Positions 43,659-54,612 of a DNA stretch of 64,000 nucleotides are shown here, one piece after another. Below the pieces are notes generated by a model. The model made no database searches. It worked only from the letters and a program-made list of their open reading frames with translations, and had not been told where the DNA came from. Position 1 is the stretch's first letter. Each line of letters starts with the position of its first letter. Position numbers and translations under genes: made by a program. This stretch comes from Aedes albopictus. Lineage: Eukaryota > Arthropoda > Insecta > Diptera > Culicidae. The stretch spans positions 457,803,004 through 457,867,003 of the forward strand of contig NC_085137.1 of assembly GCF_035046485.1 (NCBI RefSeq). The letters run 5' to 3'.

Positions 43659-44064
43659 TAAAACATTTAACAAGCGTACAGAAATTGGACGCAAATATGA
43701 AAATGTTTTGGAAGCCTTGAAAAAGTTCTTGCTCTATTCTTCTTAACTCCCTGGCCCGTCGTAATATCAAATAATACATGGAACTAACTAATTTTCAGAT
43801 GAAATTATATCAACTCTAAGGGGGCTTTGCGAAAAGGAAGGATATGCATTTTTTTACCCCTCCTGACCCAGACGTCCACTGGAATAAAACTATCCAAGAG
43901 GCTCAAATTGTGTGGGTTCAAGCTATAACTAAAAATGAAGCGAACCTCAAAATGCCATAGGAAAACAATGATTTTATCGCCTTTCCCCGCGGTTTGATTT
44001 TTTTTAGTAAGCCTCGTAGCTTACGTGTTAAAAATAAATTGTACTCCAGTTTCTTGGATGCAGA

Positions 44065-44206
44065 CGCGCCAACTTGGTCAAATTATTGGGGGGGCAATGC
44101 CTGGTTTTTCTGATTTTTTGTATGGGAAAGTCGAAAAATCATTAAAAATCGTCAAATATTGGGGGGGCAAAACCATGCTTGCCCCCCCTAAGTTGGCGCC
44201 TATGCT
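44065..44206. mobile_element. MITE with GCGCCAACTT ends and G-runs
   Basis: The left end GCGCCAACTTGGTC with TTGGGGGGGCAATGCC is mirrored by GCTTGCCCCCCCTAAGTTGG at the right. About 140 bp. Confidence 0.65.
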
Positions 44207-44289
44207 TGGATGAATCCCAAGATGGCCGCCACAATGGCCGATTTGTGCACCTACTACCTACCTTACCTTGTTGGCTACAAAGTAACTTT

Positions 44290-44447
44290 AGGGGCTGTCC
44301 ATAAATGACGTAGCATTTTTTTGACGATTTTTGGCACCCCCGTCCTCCCTCGTAGCCTAATTTCCCATATCTAATACATGGCTCGTAGCAAAATCCAAGA
44401 CTCCCCCCTCCCCCTAAAAAGCTTCGTCATCTATGGGCGACCCCTTA
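44290..44447. mobile_element. GGGGCTGTCCATAAAT-type MITE
   Basis: Starts GGGGCTGTCCATAAATGACG and ends CGTCATCTATGGGCGACCCC. Same family as 51559-51729. Confidence 0.7.
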
Positions 44448-44798
44448 CTCTAATACCGAGCGTATATGTAGTAGAGCACCATCTTCGTCGATTTTGGGCG
44501 ATGTTACTCCAGTTTCCCCGAACGTGTAGGGATCGCGTTCGCTGTCGCCCACGAAGTCGCCGACCTCTACCTGATTCCTTTCTGAATATGGTTTTCGCTA
44601 TTCGTTCTTCCGACATTCGCACTACGTGTCCAGCTCACTGAAGCCTGCCGTATTTTACACGCTTTACATATTTGTTCACTTGGAACAATTCGTGATTCAT
44701 GCATCAGCGCCACACTCTATTTTCTTGTTTCCCACCGAGAACTGTCCGCAGCACTTTGCACTCGAAAACCCCGAAAGTTTTCGGTCTACCTCCTTTAA

Positions 44799-45028
44799 GG
44801 ACAGACTTGTTAGAATCCCAAAATGGCCGCCACAAACCTACTCACGATTTCGAGCGCACAAATCTCTTTGTAAACCAAACCAGCGCACCCGATCTTCTTA
44901 TTTTAAGCTTATTACATGTGAGCAAGAACAGAATAATAAAATGTACTGTCGTTTGAAACGTCCTTCTTGAGATTTGTGCGTTTGAAGTTCTGATGCACTG
45001 CCGAAGCGGGATTTTATAACGTTTGTCC
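44799..45028. mobile_element. TTAA-target MITE, copy 2
   Basis: GGACAGACTTGTTAGAATCC to AACGTTTGTCC, flanked by TTAA (44795-44798) and CTAA. It interrupts the C-terminal part of the LINE. A truncated piece of the same family is at 44212-44260. Confidence 0.85.
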
Positions 45029-46156
45029 CTAACATCCACGCCTCGTAACCGTAGAGGGCAACTGGCACAATCAGTGTCTTATATAGAACGAATTTTGTTT
45101 GCGTTTGCAAGTTACGGGACCTACATAAGCTGGTTACGCAATTCGTAAAAGGCTCTATTTGCAGCTGCAATACGCCTTTTCACGGGAAACGTGCTACAAG
45201 TGTGCCAAGATAAACAAATTCTTCAACAATTTCATACACATATCCATCAATCACTTTCTCAGCACCAACACCACTAGGCTTGCCTCTATCTCTACCTGCT
45301 ATCATGTACTACGACTTGGTAGAATTAATCATCAAGCCTATCCTCTCTTAAGAGAAGCATAAGCTTCCTCCACTGCCCTACGATCGATGCCGATGAGATC
45401 AATATCGTCCGCAAGGCCGAGGAGCATGTGCAACCGTGTGCCATTCCTCTGCACGCCAGTCCTCCTAGTCGCTCCTTCGAGTGCAATGTTGAACAGAAAA
45501 TTTGAAAGAGCATCACCCATCAGCTTCTATCCATCCAAGGTCACAAACGAGGTAGACACTTGGTTTGGGATCCTACTTGATTTCTAACCATCCTGCGTTG
45601 CGCGTTCAGCCTTTTATTATGTAGTTTCACCGGAAGCCATGTTCTGTCATTATCTGCCAAAGCTCATTTTTTTCACTGAATCGTACGCTGCCTTAAAATC
45701 AATGAACAGTTGGTGAGTTTGCAAGTGATATTCCCGAAATTTATCTAGGATCATCCGCTGGTTAAACATTTGACCCCTCGTTGATCGACCCTCACAAAAA
45801 CCAGCTTGATATTCGCTGACAAAGAACTTATCAAGAGGGGTCAGTCTGTTGAACAAGACACGCGACAGTATCTTATATGCTGAATTTATAAACGGCTAAT
45901 CCCTCTGTAATTGGTACACTCTAGTCTGTGCCATTTCTTGTAGATTGGGCATATGAGGCCATCCAACCAGCTGGAAGGCAATTCTTCATCCTTCCAAATC
46001 TTTACAATAATCAGGTGGATAGATTGATGTAGCAGCTCCGTGCCTAAGAAGTTCAACTGGGATCTCGTTTTTCCCAGCAGCATTGCTGTTTTTCAGCTCC
46101 GTAAGGGCCTTCTTAAACACATCCAGTGTTGATGGTTCAATTGCTTGACCGTCATC

Positions 46157-47328
46157 TAGGGGTCGCAGTACCGACCACTACTGATGAGTACCGGTATTTC
46201 GGTACTGGGGCTTACAGTACCGGTAAAATACCGGTTCTGGGATTTTTTTCACTAAATTGAAGATTTATCTATTTTGTACAGAAAATCTACACTTTACCAG
46301 ACATTTCGGAATTCCAGTTTTCAGTAAAGTTATAAAATCTACACAGCAAAAAAATATGAAAATTAAACAGCACGTATATTGAAAATCAACTGAAATTTGC
46401 GACAGAAACATGTAAATCGCCATCATTTAAGGACAAACGTCTTGACATCCCGCTTCAACAGTGCATCAAAACATCAAACGCGCAAATCTCAAAAAGCAAG
46501 CTTTACACAACAAAGCATTCTGTTATTGCTCACTTGTAATAGGCTTAAAATAAGAAGGTCAGGTGCGCTGGTTTTGTTTACAAAGAGATTCGTGCCCTCA
46601 AAATCGTGAGTAGGTGCCAAGGTCGGCCATTGTGGCGGCCATTTTGGGATTCTTACAAGTCTGTCCTTAACGTCAGCAGAGCAGCCCGGTGCTGGTCAGA
46701 CGACTTATTTAAAGAATTTTAAGCATATTCGTTTTAAGGCGAAACTGGATCCATTTCCTCACTTTTTGGTTTTTGATTTTTTATAAAATAACGAAGCAAT
46801 GTTTTCAAAATCGGTACACATGTAGAGTATGGATCAAGGTATCTCCTGATTTTTTTTCATGGTGGAAAATGTTGTTCAATATAGATAGATAAAAAGTATA
46901 GAATGAAATCAATTGCATGAAACTGTTTTTGGAGCTATTGTTTAGCTTCTGCGCAGTTACACAGGCAGTATATTGGTCATTCTAAAATAAAACAGGAACA
47001 TGTACTGAAATCAGATAGATAGCTGCTAACTAGGTAGAAAAGGATTCATCTGATTTTTCCTTGATGATGGTTTCAACGGATTGCAAAAACTGAAGAAATA
47101 ACAAGAAATCCTGATTTAACGAAGTTCCATTCAAAGCAAGTTAATCCATTTCCAAAATTCAACGTTCCCAACTAATCACTAGTATGATAACCAGGATTTG
47201 CAGAAAGGTTGCAGAACTTTGTTTTAAATGTGTTTTGTTTATTGCATATTAGCTTTATTTCGGAAGCAAAAATTGGTCGGTAATACCTGGATTTTCGGTA
47301 CCGGTGTACTACCGGTACTACATTCCTA
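46157..47328. mobile_element. hAT-like non-autonomous element
   Basis: About 1,172 bp with related ends TAGGGGTCGCAGTACCG and (complement of the right end) TAGGAATGTAGTACCGG. The sub-terminal regions are rich in GTACCGGTA/TACCGG motifs, as in many hAT elements. The 8-bp flanks CCGTCATC and CCATCTCC are only partly alike, so the target duplication has drifted or the boundary is slightly off. It splits an RTE-like LINE and contains a TTAA MITE at 46431-46666. No transposase was found. Confidence 0.65.
46431..46666 (-). mobile_element. TTAA-target MITE, copy 3
   Basis: Starts GGACAAACGTCTTGACATCC and ends ACAAGTCTGTCC, flanked by perfect TTAA on both sides. Inverted relative to copies 1 and 2, and nested inside the hAT-like element. 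Confidence 0.9.
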
Positions 47329-48900
47329 CCATCTCCCTTATGCTAATCCTGTTCCTGGGTGCTCCTTCGTTGCTACCTTTCGACAAATCTTCGAAGTGCT
47401 CCTTCCACCTGGCTGCCACCATTGTTTTGTCTATCAGTAAATTTCCTTCCCGGTCATTGCACATGGCGGGCAGTGGCACAGCCTTGTACAGCACACTATT
47501 TACAGTTCCATAAAACCTCCGCATATCGTTCCTGTCCATATTTTCCTGCGCTTCAGCAATCACACTCTCTTAGTGCTGCCGTTTTTTACTGCGGTGGATT
47601 CGTTTCGCTGCTGCTCTTGTCATCCTGTTCAGCTCCCTGTTGAGCTGGGTACCAACCACTAGCGACCTCTGGTGGTATTCTTTTCGTTCGTCACTCGTTG
47701 GCACTCCTCGTCGAACCAACCACTACGTTGGCGTCGCTGAGCGGTACCTATCACCTCTTGCACTGTTGTTGTCACTGCTTCACGGATAAACCCCCGTTAA
47801 ACTGTGACATCTCCAGATCCGTTGGTCTCTCCTTTCCTCTCGTCCAGCTTTTGATGGTACTGTGCAGCAACCCCTTCGGCTGAAACGCGTTGGATATTGA
47901 AACGCATCGTTCTGTTGTTTCTTGAACTCGTACACCTTACCGGTCAGTCTAAGGCCTGAGTGTCCTCTGCTGTCTGTACGTAGTCGTCGCCAGTCTTCTC
48001 GGTCCATGACTATGTGTCTCCAGTTTAGCACTCTGCGAAGGGTCCGCAAATCGTCCTCCACTTGATCGACCCACCTAGCCGGCTGTGCACCACGTCTTCT
48101 TGTACCGGTCGAGTGACATGCTGATAACATGACCCGTCCACCGTAGCCTCCCGCTTTTCGAGGTGTGGACGATGGTTGGTTCTCTCAGCAGCTGATGCAG
48201 CTCGTGGTTCATTCGCCTTCTCCAAGTCCCGTCTTTCATGTGCACTCCACCGTAGATGGTACGCAACACCTTCCGTTCGAAAACTCCAAGGGCGCGTTGG
48301 TCTTCTGCACGAAGGGTCCATGTTTCGCAATGTGATTTGAATGTGGTCTTTGTGGCAAAGTTGTAGCTGATAGAGTAGCCTAGGAGTACCAACTAACACT
48401 TTAGGGCACTTGGGGAAATGCTACGGTCAATTGAATGAAAAACGTCCTTTTCCCATAGTAATTCCCATACAAACTTTAAAGGGCTTGTGCACTCTTAATT
48501 TTCGACCAAATCAGCTTAATTTTTGGGAGAAGGCTTAGAATCTGGTTACGAATCGAATAAGCGGTGTGGAGCAAAAACGAATTTTTGAACCACGCTAATG
48601 CACATCCTTGCGTTGATCGGCTGCCACCCGATCACACGTTGTCGCATCTTGCCCAACACTATAAATCCGGTTCCTAGTTCATTGGTGGTGCCACAGCTTT
48701 GGTAGAAGGTAGCCGCTCGATGAACGCTATTCCACACTTTCTGTCCAGTCCAACAAAGTTCCTGCAATGCCACGATGTCGAAGTTGCGAGGATGTTATTC
48801 CTCGTAGATTATCCTGTCACATCCTGCGAAACCAAATGACTTGCAATTCCATGTTCCAAGTTTTCAGTCGTAGTCCTTTTTTGGCTGCGTATATCTTTAC

Positions 48901-50560
48901 CGATTGCTTCGAGTAGTGTTTTCTCCTATGTTATTCGTAATGGGTAGTTCTACGGGTGGCTCAATACCACGCCAACACTCCTGTCGCGCCGGAGGGCCAT
49001 CGTGCCTGTTCTGTTTAGCGTCCCAACCAACACTGGTACGACCAAGCTGATGGGGCTACCACCTTTGATCTAGCTGGGCGTGAACAGACGCTGTTTGAGC
49101 CGCACCTCCTTGGTGAGCAGACGCTCGTTTCGTACCTCCTCAATCTAGCTGAAGTCAGAAGGACAACAGTGCCCAGGCTGCACTACCAGCTAAGCACACA
49201 ACTCTTAGCTGGCACTCTTTGTCAACACTTGAACCGTGGCAGCATGAGGAAGTATCGTGTAAGGACCAGAGCTATATTGCCGTTTTACGTCCAATTGTCC
49301 CATGTTATGTGAGAATTCCGTAGAACGGTGGTATATATGTTAAACGCTCCTTGTCGACTCATTATCATTTTTCCAGAACGTTATGCCAATAAGGATCGCA
49401 AACAAAATCTGTCAATCGCATGTTGGGTATTTCAGTTATTTTAATTGCATGAACTTTATCCATGCACTTTATTCAAGTGGCTGCTCCTTGGGAACCACTG
49501 CCAGTAATGCAGTATGCCGTGTAAATTCAACAACCAAGCTAATCAACGACGCACGCCTCATCGATGTGGCGGCGCAGCGCCTATTGTTGCTCTAGGCTTA
49601 GCGAGGGCCGCTGCCACAATGAAAACACGTGTTAATATGTCGAAAACTAAGTCTACCCAGTAGAGTGCCTCGATGTAGGAGGTATGCACGCGGGTAGGAT
49701 AAAAAACAACCGCATTTGTGCTGTCCCATTAACCTATACCTGAGGCTGAGGCACAAGAAAATACGGAAAAAATCGTTGGGCGCTGTACGAAACTGATAGA
49801 CGGTAGGGTGGTTTTATTGCCCTGAGTTGGCTATTGTTGTACATTAACGTTGAACTTTTCGTCATTGAAATCATCGTCATCATCAAACGTTTCAAAGCAG
49901 TTTTTTCGTTCAAAACAAAAGTTTTTGCTGTGAAAATATATTCACTGTACTGCACATGAGGAATATAATGCAGTGAATATATTTTCATGATCCTTGTTTT
50001 GATTTGCAGCGAGAAAACTGCTTTTTATTTTTCGAAAAAAGATGACGAATGCTTGAGCCTTAATGGCAAATCGTATCAACTTGCACACATCTTCTGTAGA
50101 TGACATCCATTCAAAACAACGTATTCAGAGATGGCACCTCGGTCTGGTGGAGCCGAATGTCAAACAAAGGTTCTCTATTTATTTTGGTTGTTTTATTCGA
50201 ATTTAATGGCGCATGTGCCGACCTTGAACACAAGAAACCTCCTCTCAAGAAGGTTCCCACAATATGTCGTAGCGCAGCGGTAGAAGCTGCCTAGCTGTTA
50301 GCTGGCCCATCTGCTCAAACAGGCATTCTTCTGTCAGTGTAGTTGCTCATTAATGACGGTGCGACGGTGAAAATTTTAACCTCTTTCAAGGTTTCAGTTA
50401 ATGAGGAATTTTAATTCATCTTTCAACATTGCCGAAAATAGCTTGATAAAATTTTTTATTTTGCGTCTTGTTTTCAACCAAGATAGCCAACAAGATAGTG
50501 GATGCAATGGCGGACTTGATTTCGGAAGCTAGAGAATCATAGCAATAAATCAGGTTATGG
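48901..50560. other. Non-coding stretch
   Basis: Weakly repetitive segment near 49060-49160 (AACAGACGCTGTTTGAGCCG and GAGCAGACGCTCGTTTCG), possibly the 5' region of the LINE. A short hairpin near 49935-49990 pairs TGAAAATATATTCACTG with its complement. No gene is supported. Confidence 0.45.
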
Positions 50561-51329
50561 ATGTACATTAGGGTGGCCCACACTTATATGAAAAACAAAA
50601 ATTTCGAAAAATACCAAGTCTTACCTCTTAAATCAGTTGTTTTGGACTCCCAGAAGCTACGTTGAAAATTTGAGCAAAATTGGTTGACCCTAAGGGGGCG
50701 CTCAAAACGCTTGAAGTTTGTATGGGAAAACTTGGCCAAATGTATGCAGAAATTTTAAGTTTTCGAATTTTGCCGCTAGGTGGCACTGTAAGCGTTCAAT
50801 AATCAAACCCTTTGGTATTATTGTAGGTGACTATATTCCAAACAACTTTGTCGAAGACCGCGAAGTGATCCGACGGCTGTGAAAAAAGTTATACCCTAGG
50901 CAAAGTGAGGCAAAGTATTGAGATTTCATTATTGATATTATTCCTTTACATGTATTGGAAAAATATCAATAAAGTTTATCCTCACTTTTTCTAGGGTATA
51001 ACTTTTTTCACAGACGTTGGATCACTTTACGGTCTTCGACAAAGTGGTTTGGTATATAGTCACCTACAATAATATCAAAGGATTTGATTATTGAACGCTT
51101 GCAGTGCCACCCAGCGGCAAAATTCGAAAACTTAAAATTTCTGCATACATTTGGCCAAGTTTTCCCATACAAACTTCAAGGGTTTTGAGCGCCCCCTTAG
51201 GCTCAACCGATTTTGCTCAAATTTTGAACGTAGCTTCTGGGAGTCCTAAATAACTGATTGAGGAGGTAAGACTTGGCATTTTTCGAAATTTTTGTTTTTC
51301 ATATAAGTGTGGGCCACCTTAATGTACAT
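50561..51329. repeat. Palindrome with paired CTCF-like cores
   Basis: Two arms of about 350 bp, from ATGTACATTAGGGTGGCCCA to its mirror ending at 51329, around a centre near 50945. The arms carry AAACAACTTTGTCGAAGACC-type sequence and a core: forward AGGTGGCAC at 50778 and reverse GTGCCACCC at 51114. The CTTCGACAAAGT and CGCTAGGTGGC motifs link it to the units at 23-30 kb. Likely a foldback element of the same broad family. Confidence 0.85.
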
Positions 51330-51558
51330 ATATACTGTTCATATGTTTATCCACCTCTTCTTAAATGTGATGGAATGTGAACGAGCTACTGATTGAACTG
51401 GTGGGAAAATAATATCATCAGGATACGGGGTCAAATAGGGTAACAGAGTAATTAGTAACCCTCCCAAATAGCATTTTTAAGTCAAATAGACTAGAAGAGG
51501 TTCTCAAAACTACCATAAAACCAAAATAAAAGGTATTAGGTTTTGTGACGGTTCTCAA

Positions 51559-51729
51559 GGGGCTGTCCATAAACCACGTGGTCATGAGGGGGGGGGGGGG
51601 GGGGCTCGGCCGATGACCATTTTGTATGGACGAATAAAAAAAATTGTATGGACTAATGACCACGCGGGGGGGGGGGGGGGGGGGTTGAGAAGTCCCAAAA
51701 AAATGACCACGTGGTTTATGGACAGCCCC
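51559..51729. mobile_element. GGGGCTGTCCATAAAC-type MITE with poly-G tracts
   Basis: Ends GGGGCTGTCCATAAACCACG and the mirrored CGTGGTTTATGGACAGCCCC. Two long G runs (about 51588-51605 and 51665-51684) lie inside. About 171 bp. Confidence 0.85.
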
Positions 51730-53099
51730 CAAAACCTATAAAAAAAATAGCGTTTTTTTTAATGTTATCTGGGTGTGCTTTTAGGATCATCCTTTTTAAC
51801 ATCAATCGATTTCGGCATCCATTGACTGCCGTTCTCCACGTTATAATAGATGTTCACTTCACTAGGGTGCCTATAGCCACAGTTTTTGAGGCGTGGGTAT
51901 TCAGTTTGACCATGCTGATAGTGATGGGTTCGTTCCCGGTCGGTCCAAGAACCTTTCGTAATGGAAATGCTCTCTTCGATTAAGTGAAATTACAATCTGT
52001 TACATTGAGGAGGCCTCTGAAGATTGTGAAATATTCATTTCCATGTTAATTGAACAAGTTAAAAAAAAATGATAGCATTACCTCAGTCTGTACATACAAC
52101 TGTGTTTTGAAAATAGAATTGAATGTCTGTTTTCTGTGCTCTATAGGATGAGCATGATGATCACCTCCAACAGGTCAACAGCTTTGCGCAGTAATTTTGG
52201 AAACACGTCACAAGTTAAACTGACACGCCACGTCAATCATTTGCGGTTTAAGTTCGACCTTGACCAACGTTTATGTAATGTTTCCATTCCACTACATGCA
52301 CTTGAAAGATTTGGCTCCTCCATTTGCTAGTTAGCTCAAGCACCAGGTAGGTACAACTTCGATACTTATCTCGCATTATCCGTCATCACCGTTCGCGTGA
52401 TCTTGCTTAAAGCTGGTATACACTGATGATTGTTGATCTTCTCGTTCTCGTGTCAAGTCAACAACGCCGTATAATTTGCACACTCGCATTAGAAGCCAAC
52501 TCTAAACGAAGAGGAACCGATAAGATTCATGTACAATGTATGTACCAAAATAAGCACCATCCGTAAATCCGTTGCGCAAGCACACAAAAAAAAAACTGTT
52601 TCCAGTTTGTTGAGGCATTGAGGTATCATCATCAACTATCATCAACACATGTCTTCACACGGATTGGATGACCTTCAAAAGCGTTTTTTTTTTTTTCTGA
52701 GAACCATTCTCTTTTGGCTGGCCAGTATGTACGACGCTCCCAAATCGCAACTGAAATACATCATTTTGCACTCGAATGGAACGAACCTTGTAGGTTGACA
52801 CTCGTAATTTGGCATTTCAACAAATCAGGAAAGGTTATCAATTTTACCCTGATACGGTTCTTCGACCACCAGTCAATGGCAATTATCTAATGACTACTGT
52901 TTTTTTCCTACTTTTACTTTTCTATTAACTTGCCATAGCTTCCCAAAATTTGTTTCACGGTCCCAAACGAATGCAAGTTCGTTTTGATGTTGTTTTTTTT
53001 AGTTTAACATCAAATTCATGATAACATTTAATCAACCATTTGCCTTCATAATACTCGATTTGCAGTTGCATCTCTCCAACGTCGATCACGCCCAAAGCT
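51730..53099. other. Non-coding stretch
   Basis: Short frames only (for example 51711-51983 and 52136-52330), with no domain. No element ends were recognised. Confidence 0.4.
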
Positions 53100-53755
53100 C
53101 GCCAGATCACGTCCGCCCATCGTGCTCTCTACGCTGCTCGCCTTCTTGTATCAACCGAATGGTTGACAAACACCAACTTCGCAGGGTTGTTGGCCGGCAT
53201 TCTTGAAACACGCCCTGCCCACCGTTACCGTATCCTTCTGGCTCTGGCTACTTTCGGGATGTTGGGCACACCGTAGAGCGCAGCGAGCTCGTGATTCATC
53301 GATTGCTGCCACACACCGTTCTCCTGCACACCGCCGAAGATCGTCCTTAGTACGCGTCACTCGAACACTGCGAGCGCTTGTAGGTCCTCCTCGAGCATGG
53401 TCCATGTATAGTGTCCGTAGAGGATCACCGAACTTATTAGCGTTTTGTACATGGTTCATTTGGTACGTGAGTGATTCTTTTTCGACCGCAGCTTCTTCTA
53501 GAACCCGTATTAGGCCCGACTTCCGCTGGTGATGCACCTTCGAATTTCACGGCTCACGTTGTAAGGATCCGAGGTAGATGAATTCCTCCACCACCTCCAA
53601 GGTATCCCCGTCTATCGTAACATTACTACCCAGACGGATCCGGTCGTGTTCGTTTCTGCCTACCTGTATGTACTTTGTTTTAGCCGCATTCACCACCAGA
53701 CCGATCTTTGCTGCTTCACGTTTCAGGCGGGTGTACAGTTCTGCCACCGTTCCAA

Positions 53756-53886
53756 CCCAAGTAACACACTTGTCACAGAAGAGTCACGGCGGCGCAGGTT
53801 TTTGTTACGCAGAAGTCACTGTGACTCACTTCTAACCAATAAACACTAAATTGCTAAAAGTACAAGTGACAAGTGTGCTACTTGGG
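53756..53886. mobile_element. CCCAAGTAACAC-type MITE, clean copy
   Basis: 131 bp from CCCAAGTAACACACTTGTCA to GTGACAAGTGTGCTACTTGG, then G. It interrupts the LINE RT. The uninterrupted relative near 31426 indicates a short (about 2 bp) target duplication. Confidence 0.85.
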
Positions 53887-54013
53887 AAATGCTCTAGCAA
53901 TAATGTCCATGTCGTCCGCAAAGCACACAGATTGACCCGATTTTATGAAAATCGTTCCCCGGCTGTTGAGCCCGGGTTGTCGCATCACACCTTGCAGAGC
54001 GATGTTGAAGAGT

Positions 54014-54612
54014 TGTTACAAAAATAAAATAAATTAATTATTATTAAAGGATCAACATATCACGATACACATAAAACCCTACAAATGCACAAATTAGGAA
54101 CATCACAAATTGACGCAGCACAACACATAACATAAATGTGCCCTGTTATCCAGATGGATAACATCTTCCGATCACAGGATGACGAGGATTCATGTAAGGG
54201 TTTGTGTCCATCAGTCATCCTGGAATTGTATTTTAGTTGGCAGTTTGCCTTTTAGTTCACAGCATGTCGCTGTGTTCATAGCTTGGTTTTGTCTAGGAAA
54301 ACTAATCCTAATCGGGCATCCCGTTTCGGGGTTCGATACTTAAGATAAAAAACTTGAAGTCCGTGGCAGGGAAAGGTTTACATGTCTAGTACTTGACCTC
54401 TGCCCGAAGTCGCCTGAAAATTGGCAATCAATATTGGATTGCATTTTATAGGCCTTTATTTTCCAGAACCCTATAAATGTCTATTAAAACTCGGGGAATA
54501 TCTACAAGTTAAAATAAAACATATAACACAAAGAACGCACGAATATAGAATTTATAACACATTTAACAATTATTCTGTCTTATAGTTGTAACAAATATTT
54601 ATACCCGTAACA
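54014..54612. mobile_element. Solo LTR, Gypsy-like
   Basis: 599 bp with TGTTAC at the left and GTAACA at the right, flanked by the direct repeat GAGT (54010-54013 and 54613-54616). The uninterrupted LINE at about 31300 shows the empty site. A 4 bp duplication and TG...CA ends fit a Gypsy/Ty3-type LTR left after LTR recombination. Confidence 0.8.

Larger units (their letters stand above)
44450..48900 (-). pseudogene. RTE-like LINE, decayed and multiply interrupted
   Basis: On the minus strand from 48880: endonuclease N-part (VALQELCWTG-like, YQSCGTTNELGTGFIVLG, 48773-48546), then an out-of-place RT C-terminal piece (LGVFERKVLRTIYGGVH, RLRWTGHVI; about 48400-47790). Next come the endonuclease-RT linker (47563-47329), a hAT-like insertion, the RT N-part (LICPIYKKWHRLECTNYRGI, 46083-45886; EYQAGFCEGRSTRGQ, 45800) and LADDIDLIG (about 45420). 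The C-terminal part is split by a TTAA MITE. Many stops and frameshifts; inactive. Confidence 0.8.

Noticed and set aside
49935..49990. microRNA precursor
   Set aside because: The hairpin has 17 paired bases that are almost all A/T and lacks a precursor-like extended stem.
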